Assembly: GCA_905221605.1 (NCBI GenBank)
Contig: CAJNDS010002854.1
Span: 185,685-249,684 of the forward strand
Direction: 5' to 3'
From: Symbiodinium natans
Lineage: Eukaryota; Sar; Dinophyceae; Suessiales; Symbiodiniaceae
Length of the DNA stretch: 64,000 nucleotides
Shown here piece after piece: positions 1 through 11,363 of this stretch (positions are counted from its first letter, which is position 1; each line of letters opens with the position of its first letter). The notes below the pieces were generated by a model. That model saw only the letters and a list, made by a program, of their open reading frames with translations. It made no database searches and was not told where the DNA came from. The translations under genes and the position numbers were made by a program.

Positions 1-178
1 TTTTTAAGTTACATCATCGAATCATTGATATCAATCGAAAATCTGAAATCTCTCTGCACACGAGCTGAAAATCACCCCCCCGTTTGACTGAACCTTAACT
101 TCAGCCCCGTTTTTCTTGCAGCGAATATTGAAATTTCACACTTGTTTCTTACGGGATCTATTTTGGAAGTGTCACACA

Positions 179-430
179 GGCACCCACCCACCCACACCAA
201 CTCGTCTGCCCGCCCACCCACCCACGCACGCACGCACGCATGCAAGCACCCCCACGCACCCACACGCACCCACACGCACCCACACGCACCCACACGCACC
301 CACACGCACCCACGCGCACCCACGCGCACCCACGCGCGCCCACGCACACCGACGCACACCCACGCACCCACGCTCCCACCCACGCACCCGTGCACCATCG
401 TGCACCCGCGCACCCACCCACGCACCCAAA
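179..430. repeat. CA-rich minisatellite with 10-bp unit
   Basis: About nine near-perfect copies of the 10-bp unit CGCACCCACA lie between 247 and 345, flanked by degenerate CCCAC/CACG repeats. All frames are open here because the unit has no stop on either strand, so the His/Pro/Thr-rich and Cys/Val/Trp-rich reading frames across it are artefacts of the repeat. Confidence 0.95.
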
Positions 431-1758
431 ATAAGCCAAAGCAATGCTCCTAAACGCACAGCCTCTTACAGGCGCCGTCTCCTTAAACTTCGTGCCCCAA
501 GCAGGCGGAGGGATACATCTTTCAACGGCGTTCAGGAACTGCATAACTCTAGCCACGTGCCTGTAAAGAGATGTTGGGGAAGCCCTTACAATTCCTCGCT
601 ACAGCCCTTGAACTGAACTGTTTGAAAAGCAAATACTGCCGATTCAGCCTCATCCGCATAGAGCTGCTGGTCATACGGGCAGCGCATGGTCAACGCAGGG
701 GGTGCTGAGGAGTCCAACCTGTTTGCGGATCGGGAAAGTTGCTTGCAAGAACCTCGTCATCGGAAGTCTTTGAGACTAGACAAATCTGACACGGAGCTGC
801 TGCAAGGGTCCAAGAATCAATCCACCTGTTGGTGCACCACATGCGCCATCAAGCAAAGACCCACAAACCCCGGCATCTGAACTTCAACCTCTGAGATGCC
901 AAAACCCTGAACCCATCGGAACCCCAACTTTACGAACAGCCACCCAGGAAGGATCCGCTTGCAGAAGGCATCTGTCTCCGTTCGCAGGTGGGCATCCTCA
1001 CCCTCCGGCCACCTGCACCGCTCTGGAGATGTCTGGAGATACATGGAAGGTGTTGTGTTCATGCTTACCCTATTGCACGCTTGTGCATTCCGATAAGCTC
1101 AAAAACTAGCAAGAACGCTGCCTGACAGCGAGCACTACATAGAGCAGCTAAGGATACGGACACTTGGCTTTTGGGCTGTGTTCACCTGGGCATGTTTGCC
1201 AAACCGTGGTCTATCAATTGGCTCAACTAAGGGCTTCGCATGAAAAAATGGGAAACCTTAAACGGGCCATGACAATGATCCAAAGACCTGCCCACCTGCA
1301 CAAAAGAAGGGCTTCAGGATACACAGTAATCTCAAACTGCCTGCTGCACCAAACATCCCTTCCACGGGTCGCAGAGCAGGAGAAGTACTTCGCACTGGCC
1401 GCGGCAGAACCAGGTGCCATTGGAAAATCCTGCTGGCTTCGTCATTTTCGGAACAGGGATTCGGGGTGTGGGTTGCATAAGTTTGTAACATTCATAACAG
1501 TGGCTGAGGGTGGCAGTTGAAAGTGCTGAGTGCAGTCGACTCGGCCGGATGATCTCTCGCCACTTGGGTCTCTCCGTTATTTCTTTGCCGCGGCCTCTAG
1601 TCAAGCTTGTGGTCTGTCTTGTCTTCGACGCCTCCACTTGCGTCAAACATTCTGCCCGCCCTCCCTCTGCGCAGTGGGCTTGAGCCCCGCCTGTTTCATT
1701 CATCCGTCGCCTTTCGTTTGTGCATCGACAAGCACGAGTCCTGATGACAGTTATGTAC
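431..1758. other. Unassigned; may hold 3' exons of the neighbouring oxidase gene
   Basis: The sarcosine-oxidase-like gene runs on the minus strand toward low coordinates. Its C-terminal part (the second half of the FAD-binding fold and the usual Cys-x-Tyr/Thr-Pro-Asp segment) has not been found, so it should lie here, left of the window, or be lost. I inspected the minus strand and saw no convincing match. Reading frames of 118-189 codons exist but look compositionally random. Confidence 0.5.
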
Positions 1759-3332
1759 AGAACCAAAAAGGCTCCTCGTTGTCCAACAAAGGTCCCTGGC
1801 GATGCATGCCAAACTTCACACCGTCGACCTTGAGGCGGGGAATACCATGGAGCGCAATGGAATACCAATGGATTATGAACGGGATGCCAGTTGTCAGGCA
1901 CTGAGGCTCAGGCTCCATTGCTCAGGTGCGGGATCATGTAGCCACCCCGGCGCTTCATCTGAGGTTCCGGGGATGGGTTGTGCTCAACGATGACGGGCAA
2001 GTGGCTGAAGCTGTAGAGCTCTTCCTTGCCTCAGAGCTGAAGGCTTAAGTTTCAGATGGTTCCAGGTATCATGTTCCAATTACTTCTGGATACTTATGGC
2101 ACATATGAACCCCAGCTCGGATGCCTTCCGGAATGGAATAGTAAGTCTGCTGCTCGATGCTAGCGACCAAGGGCAACAGAGGAAGCGACATCTTCTGCAA
2201 CGTGCAATTAGTCCAGATCCCTGTCGCGACAACCAACTTGGAATACGGAATGACGGAACCGTCGGCAGTTGTGACCGTCTTCTTTTGCCGATCAATGCAC
2301 ACCACAGGCTCATCAACCATCGCCGTTGCGCCTGCATGTGTTTGGACCTGATCCTGCAAGCAAGCAAGCAAACAAACAAAAACGAAACAAACAAGTTGTC
2401 ATTTCAAGCACTACTACCCCGGCATTTTGCTACGCTTGCCGTCCGCTGCAGGAAGTTCCAAAAAGAACGGGACCTGCGGTAGCTAGATACAAGGAATCGT
2501 AACCACATACGGAGCCCATCCTTGAGGGACTCCACCACCACCCCAGCACAAACTGCATCGCCAAGTGGGCAATACACAGACGCCTGAACGGGCAGGTTTG
2601 TTTTGAACACGGGCCAAAACAAGGCGGCACTGTGGGGTTTGCCTTCTACGGTGCCATTTCAGATTGTTTGGCATACATATGGGGAATTTGTTCAGTAATT
2701 GTCCCGACCTCAACATACTGTGAGGATAGCTGCAGCATCGGCCAGCGTTGTCGCACTTCACTGTGTGTCAGTCGCTGGTAAGGCTGAGCAAGGCGGTCAT
2801 AAGTCTCCGCAAGCTTGTCGAGGCCTCACTGTCTGCAGCTTGCCTTCTCCCAACGACCACCTGTGTATTGCTACGTGCCGACATGCCAAAACACCTCTCC
2901 ATGCATGCAAGAAAGGCACTCTCTCGCTTGAAACCGACATCAAGGCAGCCCGTTTTGTACATCAGCGGCTCTGCAGATACCTTGCTCAGCTCGCCGTACA
3001 ACTCGTATGATCGCCGTGCCAACTTCACCAACACGTCATCGGCATAGCTAACACGTGCAATTCGAGATTCCCCCCAACTGCCTTTTTCAGCATGGCCACC
3101 ATCGCAAACGACCACCTGGGCAGCATCACTTGTACTTTGCCCACGAACGCAAGAAAACAAAATGCCAGCAACCAACAACTCTTTTCAAAAAACCATCCTT
3201 GAAGGACCTACAATTGAGAAGCAGCCCTGGGCCTGCTCACCTGAACGTGACAAGCTCCACGCGGTGGACAATCCCATCACGCCAGCTCCGAGGATAACCA
3301 CGCGGGGCGGACTGTGCTCGCAATGGCTCCAC
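1759..3332 (-). CDS. FAD-dependent sarcosine/pipecolate oxidase-like amine oxidoreductase (multi-exon, partial)
   Basis: Flavin enzyme of the monomeric sarcosine oxidase/PIPOX family, which oxidises N-methyl or cyclic amino acids and releases H2O2. Exons by eye, in order: 3233-3332 has the FAD Rossmann motif VVILGAGVMGLSTAW. The next starts at 3115 and carries GESRIARVSY, LARRSYELYGEL and EPLMYKTGCLDVG. A weak exon near 2660-2710 contains KFPICMPNN. Then 2521 (or 2511)-2583 (SVYCPLGDAVCAG), 2125-2353 (TADGSVIPYSKLVVATGIWTN), 1914-2029 (FSHLPVIVEH...GGYMIP) and 1759-1828 (DGVKFGMHRQGP). The order matches the family. The two Arg of SRIAR and the Lys and His of VKFGMH align with active-site residues known in bacterial sarcosine oxidase (Lys265 and His269). 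Frame-preserving joins need GC donors after 3233, 2125 and 1914; the 2521 join fits a GA donor. Neither the first exon nor the C-terminus is resolved. Substrate cannot be inferred. Confidence 0.75.
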
Positions 3333-3943
3333 CTGACTGATCACACATCTTGGTTTTTTGCTAACACCAGCCGCAAGCTGGACCATTGGATAACAGCACC
3401 GGAACCTTGACAAAACACCTGCTCTCCCTTGGAACTAAACGTGATTTCAATTACCTTCCGCTGGGCTTGCCTGCGATGCTGCAACGTGCAAAGCAAGCCA
3501 GTGCCCCCAGCCAGCATTAGCCGTGGCATGGCCATCGCCATTGCGCAACACAGTGAAAACGCTACTTTGACCAGTGCCTTGGCAAGGCTTATGGACAATC
3601 AAAAACACTGAGAACATTCTCTTTACTATTGCATGCAAGAAAACATCATGACAAGTCGTTGGGCCTTTCTTCACAAAACAACTCCTACCCTCCCACATTC
3701 TTCGATCGTAGCTTGTGTTGCGACGTAAATGAGATACAACATCTGGCCACCGCTGGCAGAGGCAGGCAAAACGTCCTCAAGGATGCAAAAAACGCTACTC
3801 TGAAAAACCTATCAGACTCGCAGAGCAAAAAAAAACCTGCAGTCACCAACACACCAAGCGAAAGCAAAGGACAAGAAAGCAGCCACCTTTCCTAGCGCAC
3901 CAAAAAAAATCGATTTACTTCGTCCATCCTTAGTTGCCTCAGC
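3333..3943 (-). other. Candidate 5' exon region of the oxidase gene
   Basis: A good GT donor (AAG|GTAATT on the minus strand, exon end 3455) precedes the FAD exon, so a short N-terminal exon may end there. Joining it in phase 1 to an acceptor at GATCAG| just above 3332 keeps the FAD frame, but two upstream frames are open and no start codon is decisive. The rest of the stretch holds nothing I recognise. Confidence 0.3.
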
Positions 3944-4630
3944 TTACCGGATGTGGGGCCATCTATTGCCGTTTACGGACACGTGCTTACGAATACTCTT
4001 CGCTGCAAGCTTCTGTTGCGTGACTCTCTGCGGAGTTTCTGGGGCAGGGGGTTGGCAGTGAGGGATATTGGGCGGGACTGGACATTTCATGGATACTCGG
4101 CAGGAGGTTTTGTGGGCTTTTCTGAGGATAGCGTTTTTGGGACTCTCTTTGCGAGCGTCTTTGGTGGTGGGCATTTTAGGATTCTCGGCGGGACACTTGG
4201 TGGGCGGCGCCTTGGCAGAACTCTCGACAAGAGAAGCGGACGAGGCCACGAGACCGGGTGCGATGCCGCCAAAAACCGGGAACTGTTGATTCACATCAAA
4301 CCCTCCAGAACGGTTGATCGAAGTCTAACACCGGCATAGGGCTGAAGCACGACCGCTTTCGAGTCTCGAAGATTCTGAAGCACCTTGCCAACCACCAGCT
4401 CCTTCTTAGAAGCATCGGGTTTGTACAGCACCAGGCTCCAGCAATCATAGCACCAAATCGAGATCCGTGTTGTCGACAAAAACACGAGCTGGAACACAAA
4501 CCAACTCTGCCAAGGGGATATTGGAAATCAAAGTCCAATCCTCACCACGAAGCTTGGCTCGCTGCCCTTGAACCGCACGGAATTCATATGGGCCCACACT
4601 GCGAGGCTGGAACTTACCACCAAGACGCAT
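3944..4630 (-). pseudogene. Degenerate coding remnant of unknown family, possibly retroelement-derived
   Basis: Reading down the minus strand from 4630, three overlapping frames look like successive pieces of one decayed protein. First comes a segment with SVGPYEFRAV and EDWTLISNIP. Next, after a frameshift near 4450, is SKKELVVGKVLQNLRDSKAV. A low-complexity Lys/Pro/Ser/Ala-rich stretch reaches 3944. The middle piece looks like a real conserved domain, but I cannot name it. It abuts, head to head, a plus-strand copia RNase H fragment starting at 4633, so the junction is a rearrangement or nested insertion. Function unknown. Confidence 0.35.
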
Positions 4631-4632
4631 GG

Positions 4633-5030
4633 CGGTCGAATGTTACACCGACTCCGATTGGGCCGGGGACCGCACGACTTAAGTCCACAAGTGCAATGGC
4701 GATTTTCGTGATCTCCCTTAGTTCTTGTGAGGCAGAGTACACCGCAATGGTGGGGGGATCTGCTGACATGCTCTAGTTGGGGGCAGCCGTGGAGTTCCTG
4801 TCTAACACTCAGCCTTCCTTGCGATTCTTCCAGTGCCCGTCAGAACTGGCAGCCCGCCGTGGGTGTGGCAAGACTCGCCACTTGCAGCTGAAGTTGTTGT
4901 GGCTCCAAGAGAAGCTTGCTGCTGGAGCGTTTCAGCTACACCTGGTTCCCACCAAGAACAACCTGTCTGGCTTGCAAACCAAGTCATTAAAAGCTGAGCG
5001 CCAGCAATTTCTCCTCCGCCGAAGCCCAAG
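4633..5030 (+). pseudogene. Ty1/copia RNase H fragment (degenerate)
   Basis: The plus strand opens with YTDSDWAGDRTT followed by a stop at 4679-4681, then LSSCEAEYTAMVGGSADML and another stop at 4774-4776. It then continues with KTRHLQLKLLWLQEKL and LSGLQTKSLKAER. These are the ordered hallmarks of copia RNase H: first catalytic Asp in YxDSDWAG, catalytic Glu in the SSCEAEY block, the RHL...W helix, and the final TK-L motif where the usual AD is replaced by SG. Two stops and internal deletions show it is dead. The hydrophobic and acidic regions downstream lead to a matching tail at 5764-5925, so both probably come from the same element. Confidence 0.8.
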
Positions 5031-5335
5031 CGGGATGTCGAGCATCCTGAGGGCGTTGCTTGCTGCGATCGAGTCAGCAGAGTCTGTTGGCGCCTTGGGC
5101 CTGGCTACCTGTGACAGAGCAGACTCTGTGTTGCCTGGATTTTTCCTGGTTTATGGCGTGGAGCAATGTGAAAGGGTGTATCTTGATTGCAGCTTGTTTC
5201 AGCGTGTTGACAGCACAGGAATGCGACACCGAGCAGCCCGCGTACGCAGACCAAATCGTGCAGCAAGGGTTTAGGATAGGATGGGTATTTAGTCTAGAGG
5301 TTGATTGGTGCCACCGCTGGATTACACCAGTGCCT

Positions 5336-5410
5336 GGGGGTTGTCGGTTAGTGGGTTGGCTGTAGGGTTGTCAGCCTTGGTGGTTTTGGCCGTAGGGTTA
5401 TCGGCCATAG
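5336..5410 (+). repeat. Short degenerate GGTT(G/A)TCGGC repeat
   Basis: Three to four imperfect copies of a roughly 24-bp segment built on GGGTTGTCGG and GGCCGTAGGGTT lie in the linker of the decayed copia element. Confidence 0.6.
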
Positions 5411-5414
5411 GTAG

Positions 5415-5925
5415 TTGCCCCTGACCAACAGCAGTCAGCGACACGCGCTCCAACCGTGCTCGAGCGTCCTTCTTGCAACAACCCTGAGACTTCCGAGGAA
5501 GAATACCTGTCTTGCGATGACACTTCAGATGAGGATCGCGACCCGAGTGAAACAGCAGAGTCTGACCGACCTGTGTCAGCACAGTCAGATGATGGTTGGC
5601 AGTGGCAGGAGTACCTGGACTGGCAGCTAATCTTGATTCAGAGGAGTATCGACAGATTCATGCTGTGTCAGAGCCCGATTCCGAACTAGCCATGCGTGAT
5701 GCCATGCTTGATGTCGTGCCTGATGATGGGGCGACTGCTGTGCCAAGTGCTGGACCTGCAGAGCCTGCAGGACCACTTGTGTACCTGGCCCGACCTCGTG
5801 GAAGGGAGCTGCATGTTCATCCCGATTGTCCTGCCTTGCACAACTCGAGGACAGTCATCACATGCACGCTTGCAGAAGCCCAACAGCAGTTCCCTTTTTA
5901 TGCATGGTGTCAGCATTGCACTTGA
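5415..5925 (+). pseudogene. C-terminal tail of the copia remnant: acidic linker plus His/Cys motif
   Basis: Frame 5456-5689 encodes an acidic linker (SEEEYLSCDDTSDEDRD). After a frameshift near 5600, the frame ending at 5925 carries VYLARPRGRELHVHPDCPAL and ends in CQHC-Thr-stop. The pattern H-x-H-P-x-C-x-x-L-x-x-S followed about 30 residues later by C-x-x-C recurs at the end of the long copia element at 17.3-17.5 kb (KLHTDPHCHGLRNS ... YCAHC). That recurrence suggests a small zinc-binding domain specific to this retroelement lineage. The zinc-binding role is inference. Confidence 0.55.
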
Positions 5926-6700
5926 GTGAATCCGCGTGACGAAGTTTAGCGTCCTGTTGCCATTCGCCCAAAGCTTAACATGGAATCTTGTAAAAACAAC
6001 TTGCGTGCAGCCTGCCCTCCCTTGGTCAGTGACACTTGAGCTTTGCAATACCTTTATTGCCCGACCTTTGTGTGATACCCCGAGGGTGATTCGAAGCAGC
6101 CGAGGCTTGTGCACCATAGTGCGTTGCTTGCCAGACCTGCCAGAGCCCACAATCCAGTAGGGATTGCAGTTTTTTGAATTTGCCGTGTTTGACATGCGTG
6201 GATCCTACCTGATTGGACTTTTGGGGATATATGCGATGCAAGTTATCCAACACCATGCTTCAGATGTGCGCCATGCTCATCCGGGCCACACGCACAAGGC
6301 GTGCTCCAAGTGCCGGCCTTGGCACACGTAGGTCAAATGTAGGTAGTGAAGCTTCACTCGACGATTTGGACTGAGGTGCGTCCTCGCAAGGCATAGCAGA
6401 CAAGACCGAGACAGAGCGTGTCAGTATGGATGTGGCGACATTTTAACTAGTTTGTGTTGTTCCCACTCTCCCAAATTTCAAGTCAGAAGTACGCCCAAAG
6501 CCTTGTCTCATGTTTTCCGGTGGATGTTTTTGGAGGGCATTCGAAGTGCATTGGCGCAAAAACCGAAGAAGTGCAGCCGAAGTTTTGGAGCTACGACTGC
6601 TCATGCAAATCTTGGTGCACTTGGCGGGGTGCTTAGGATTTTGGGGTCTGGAAGGGGAGTGGATGGGATGTGGAGATGGGGGTGGTGGAGTGATGATCTC
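5926..6700. other. Unassigned spacer between opposed copia remnants
   Basis: No recognisable coding sequence, RNA or strong repeat. Frames of 60-105 codons on both strands lack family motifs. Confidence 0.6.
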
Positions 6701-7611
6701 TCACGCCTCAAACATGTATTTCAAGTCATGTACAGATTTTGCTAAGTCGCCACCTAAGTCCATGCTGGCATGTGCAGAACATTTGCAGGCGCTTTGTTCG
6801 AGTGAAAAGTCTTCAAGGACTGTATGATCGTGGCCATGTGCGACGAGATTGGGTGACTGGAGAACAGGTGTGGCGACACCCCAAGGTCTCGCTCTGCATC
6901 TGGGCTTCTCGCCCGGACACCTATGCCTCGGTCGGACCTGACCATTGCCAGCGTCCACGAAACTGTCGTTTTCAAGTACCGAATAAGGTGTCGAAGAGCC
7001 GTCCAACAGGCCTGTGTTGGCCCCGAAAGTTATTGGCTTAGCACCTTTTATCCCGTACTGGCACTCAAGGACTTCACACCAGATATAGAGCAATATCCCC
7101 ATTGCAGTGCGATATCTTGCGTGAGCATCAGGGCTCAGGCTCGGCGACTCCTCCAGGTCGGGAATCTGCAAGGGCATCGGTGTGTTCTTGCCAACATGCC
7201 CATGCTTCACACCTGTGATCTCCATGCGTCGCGCAAGATGCTTCGGGTGGCTCCTGATCACCAAGGTGTTGTCGGCACTCAAAAAGTGCTCGCGTTTCAA
7301 GAAGCTGATGCTATCGCCGGCGCACAAGAAATCGGTCAGGCGTCTCAGGCCTTCATGCTCCCCTTCAGCAAGCAAGTCGTCAACGTGCGTCAATGCAGCA
7401 CCCGGGCCGTCACGCAATCGGAACAGTGCTGGGCAGGCATCCCAGTCAGTGCAGCAGCAAACACTTCATACCAACGGGCACTCCCTTCGCGTTGTTGCCC
7501 CGGCAAAAGCCTTTGTAGCGGATAGCTTTGGCCACACAAAGACAGCCAAACATCTGCGGTCTGCGAAACGCACAGATAAGAGTCGCTCTCCCTACCAACA
7601 ACAGCACTCAC
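6701..7611 (-). pseudogene. Ty1/copia reverse transcriptase fragment (degenerate)
   Basis: Minus-strand RT remnant. From 7611 downward: a segment with SYPLQRLLPGQQREGSARWY, equivalent to the LYGL/RxW region of copia RT, then a frameshift near 7440. Next is CPALFRLRDG, the catalytic-box segment THVDDLLAEGEHEGL (VDD with His for the usual Tyr), and FLKREH. RSHPKHLARRME and a ...ARYRTAMGILLYI block follow, matching the conserved YR-x-x-(V/M)G-x-L-Y segment. Below about 7000 the frame stays open to 6701 but RNase H motifs are not visible. It lies opposite in orientation to the RNase H remnant at 4.6 kb, so the two are not one element. Confidence 0.8.
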
Positions 7612-9530
7612 TCGTCACTGCTAGCAGCTACCTGCGATCTGACCCCTTTGCCTTTGTACCCGACAGAACGCGATTTCATCCGGAACACACCCATGGGACC
7701 ACTCCTTGCTGGAACTGGCTTTGGCCTTTGCCTGGGCTGTGCGGGGCTTGGCCTTCGGCTTTCCCTTTGGATCTTTGCCACACTTCGATGACTTCGCTGG
7801 CTCCTTCTTCATAGGGCACTTCCGGATGGCAGACACGCCAACACGGCAAATTAAGTGGGTGATCAGAAGGATTGAAGCCAATGTTCTCTCCAAGGCACCA
7901 AGGTGTGACAATTGGCACACGGACATAGGCATTATCCCGCTCCACTGTCCATCGCTTGTTCTGAACATCACGGGCCCATGCGTGACCGGCTGTTCTTGTG
8001 CGTCATTCTTGTTGTGCAAACGCGTTCCAGGGGAAGGGGGATTACGGTACGCCCTGCCCGCAAGAAACGCGCAGCTGGGGGCACGTTGAGTTGTATATCC
8101 AGGAGGGTAGCTTTGCGGGAGTCTCGGCCTTCCTCCTGTTTATCGCACCCCGGCGATCCCACCACCACAGGTAGGGCAGCCGCTCTACTCGGAGGCGAAT
8201 TTCTATGGGCGTGATAGCCCAAAAGCAGCCCAGCCAACCAGTAGTCCGGGTCACAGTAACAGGCCATACCGGGGAAAGCGGCGCTTTGAACCCCCGCGAC
8301 ATCGTGGATAGCAAAGAAGAGGTCAGCAATGTGCTGAGCGGAGGTTAGAAAGCCATAGCCAATGATGCTCGAGCGCAATGCCCTGGCAGCTTGGAAGCGT
8401 GTGCAGCGGGAACTTCTCCAGGCTGGCGGCCAGGCGCGCGCAGAAGTTGATTCGGGCGTATGGACAAGGAGATACGAGGAAGAGCAGCTGATTGGCGATC
8501 CTGAACAGTTGCTCCGGGTTCGACAAAAGTTGCGGCATGTCCCTGAGGAAAGTTTCATAGCAGCTGTACGCCTCAAGCTGCTGCTTGGGCGTAGTCAGGT
8601 TGGGAGGAGTTCTTCATGACCAAGAAGGGACGGGGTTAACCCTATCCCCGACCGGCCTGTGAGTTCATGCCCCGGGTGCTCCTAGCGGGCACGGCAATGT
8701 CGAGGGGGGGGGTCTGGGCACTGGTGCTCCTCGAGTGCCTTTCACTCAGCGCCAATTGTGCCGGTTTTGGGACATTCGCCCGCTCCGGCTGAGGCAAGCC
8801 CCCCTGCTTCTGATTCCTGCGCTTTCGCGGGAAAGGGAGGGGAGGATTTGTGGGAGATGGCCAGGCTTGGCCATTCCCTCTGAACACATGGGCGAGGGGG
8901 GCGTGGGAGAGGTGTGACGCGTGGTGTTGCTAGCCGCAGGGTGGGCACAAGCATACACGGTCAAAGGTGGCCCCGCTCCCTAACGCGGGCTGGCCGGCTG
9001 TCCCTCGCATGTTCATGAGGAGCATTGAGCGGTGTTTCGCTTGAACCTTTAAGTGAACTCTGGGTGGGGCGGCTTGTGTCGAACGTTGCTGTGCGCCAGT
9101 TTCAAATGAGCAAAAGAAGGTCCTCCCAAGGCTCCATTGTACACACATGGCAACGACTCTTCAGAGACCAGCTTCTTGTACGCCTTTGCATTGTCTGTGT
9201 GACAGTTCTTCTAACGGAGCCATAGAATCTTTGTGTAAATTGAAAATATCAAAAGCAATATAAACACTTCAACAAACGGACAAAACAAGGCCGATAAAAC
9301 CCAGCAACCTTGTCGTCCAAAGCCAACTTCACGTTCAAGACAAGAAGAGCCAAACCAACCAAGATCGAAGGCCAATCTGTTAAAGATGTCTACGTCATGT
9401 GTCAATGCAGACTTTGAGCATCTGCAATTTTGAGTCTTGCCTTTTCTTTAATCCGCCAATTGGTTTTCGCATTATTCACACGGTTCAGTTAACTTATGAA
9501 GTCCAAGTTAACACACATCTCCAATCAGCA
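7612..9530. other. Unassigned; several open frames without recognised domains
   Basis: On the minus strand, 7621-8019 contains a Lys-rich stretch (KGKPKAKPRTAQAKAKASS) that could be a linker of the decayed element. Overlapping plus and minus frames at 7968-8619 (202 and 85 codons) have no motif I know. 8640-9530 shows nothing beyond G-rich runs. Confidence 0.5.
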
Positions 9531-10390
9531 GAGTACCCCAAGGAGGACCACCGGAAACCAGGAAACAGCGGCACCCAGTGCAAAAGCCACCAGGGACGTG
9601 GCAGGTGCGATCTCTGCAAGCCATGCTAAAGACCCAGCCCAGGGTAACGGCCATCAGGAGAACAGGGGGAAACAGGTTGGGAAGACAGCAACAGAAGCAC
9701 TGCCTTGGAACGACCTGGGACACACGCAGAGCCGACCATCTTGCTGGAGTACCCCAAGAGGGCCTGTTGCCAGCAAAGGTCCCAAGCCGCAGGCAGCAAA
9801 GGCAAACCAAAGCTGAATCCAAGAAAAAACCACCGGAAGCCAGGATGCAGTGCCAGGTAAGAGGCCAGCGGGTGCAAAAGCCACCAGGGACGTAGTCAGA
9901 GAACTTCAGCTCTACAAGCCATGCGAGCGGCATTAGAAGAATAGAAGAAAATCAGGTTGAGGAAACAGCAACAGAAGCACTGCCTTGGAACGAGTGCAGA
10001 CCTTAAGGCAACGCCCGAGGGGTTAGGGCATAAACGCAAGCCAACGAAGGCCAGAGAACAGGTGACACAGTGACACGGAAACCAACAGAGACACTTGCCA
10101 GAGCTGGAAGCCAGCGCTGCAAGAAACTTTGCTTTTCCAGACTGGTGCTCTCAATTCTTTTGTCTTTTGTTTTGGTTGCTTTTTTGCATTTTTTTTGGCG
10201 ATTTTTCATTCTTTGTCTCTTCTTGTCACTCCGCTTCTTTCCCCTTGTTGGTGTTCTCCTTGGGCCGTTGTGCCTTTTTAGACTTGTTATGCTGAGTTTG
10301 GGCTGATCCAAGTGCTTCTACAGGGCCTTATGTGCCCCATTCGCCCTTTCGGGCTTAATGCTGGGTCTGTTGTTCCTTCTTCTGCTCAAT
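9531..10390 (+). repeat. Dispersed repeat, two parts (A at 9531-10100, B at 10225-10390)
   Basis: Part A contains an internal duplication: AGCAACAGAAGCACTGCCTT at about 9690 recurs near 9970. It is the reverse complement of sequence at 21.8-22.45 kb. Part B (GTTATGCTGAGTTTGGGCT near 10290) matches 21.36-21.52 kb in the same orientation. The two halves therefore sit in different relative orientation at the two loci. No coding function is evident. Confidence 0.85.
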
Positions 10391-11232
10391 CTTCTGTTGA
10401 AAATTTCAGTGTGCCTTGATGTCTGTTTGGCCAATTTTGAAAAAAGTCAAATGGAATGGCTCTCAAGTTCTGGCCATAATGAGATTAGTGCAATTGTTTT
10501 TTTTTGAGAAACTGAAATATTGGCTTTTTTTGAAATTTAAAGAAATCAAGAAAACACTGGAAAGAAACCAGTTATGTCTTACCACCCTGTGCCCACACAC
10601 TGACACTTTCCTTAGACATGATCCGCAAACCAACCCCACTTTGCAACCACAATGCTCACACACACACACACACCTACAGCACACGCTTAGAAAAACCGCC
10701 AAAACCACAAGATGCGCATTCTTATGGACAAAGTGTGAACTTGTTTGGAACCGGAACTTTCTTACTGTTTCTACGGGCGCCGCTCCTAATGACCAAAAAG
10801 CTTTTGAAGGCAAGCAGCTGGGCCACGTTGAGGTCAGAAAGAGCGAGAACGCAGACGCAGCAAAGGTTGAGCCTTTGATGCATGCATCGGTGCGAACAAA
10901 GAATTCCGTCAACTGAAAAAGCGTGTCTACAGAAAAATCTGGCAATGCCACCTCATTCTCATTTTTCTTCGGGTCTTTTAACAAGAATCCGTGTGCGGTC
11001 TTGATGGCAAGCTGTAAGCTGGATTTATGTTCTGCACGCTGCTCCCCAAGGTTCCTGGAACAAGGGCAGACAATGTGTAAAGACATGAAAAGGCTGGAAC
11101 TGCGACCCCAAAATTGGAGCCGCCTGGCGGCCCCAATGGTGTCGGCTAAATCTGCATTTTTCGAGCCTCTGCGCTCCCCAGATTGCGACGCTACAGCAAC
11201 TCTGACCTGCAGGCAAGCTCCTAGCGTGGCGC
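10391..11232. other. Unassigned; CA microsatellite and one long open frame
   Basis: A short CA run lies near 10657-10674. A 281-codon minus-strand frame spans 10463-11308, beginning inside the inverted-repeat arm described next. I recognise no domain in it, and its lower part is low-complexity Cys/Val/Phe, so I do not call it a gene. Confidence 0.5.
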
Positions 11233-11363
11233 CTTGCCTATCTGGATAAGCGTCGACCGCATCATGTGACAAAATTCCAAAGCTTGAAGCAACGCTGAGA
11301 AAATCCATGGTGCCATGGAAGCTGATGGAACTCTTGCTGAAGCTTCTGACAGCTTTTTTTCCA
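11233..11363 (-). repeat. Left arm of an inverted repeat (partner 13213-13342)
   Basis: About 130 bp that, read on the minus strand, matches 13213-13342 on the plus strand at roughly 88 percent by eye. Both share the palindromic core TCCATGGTGCCATGGA and the segment CGCATCATGTGACAAA. The arms enclose about 1.85 kb. Confidence 0.85.

Noticed and set aside
72-616. His/Thr/Pro-rich and Cys/Val/Trp-rich proteins across the first repeat
   Set aside because: All frames on both strands are open only because the CGCACCCACA repeat lacks stops.
1441-1500. C-terminal flavin-attachment segment of the oxidase (a TNLCNPHPESLF-like frame on minus)
   Set aside because: The match to the family Cys-x-Tyr...Thr-Pro-Asp pattern is too weak, and no splice sites support it.
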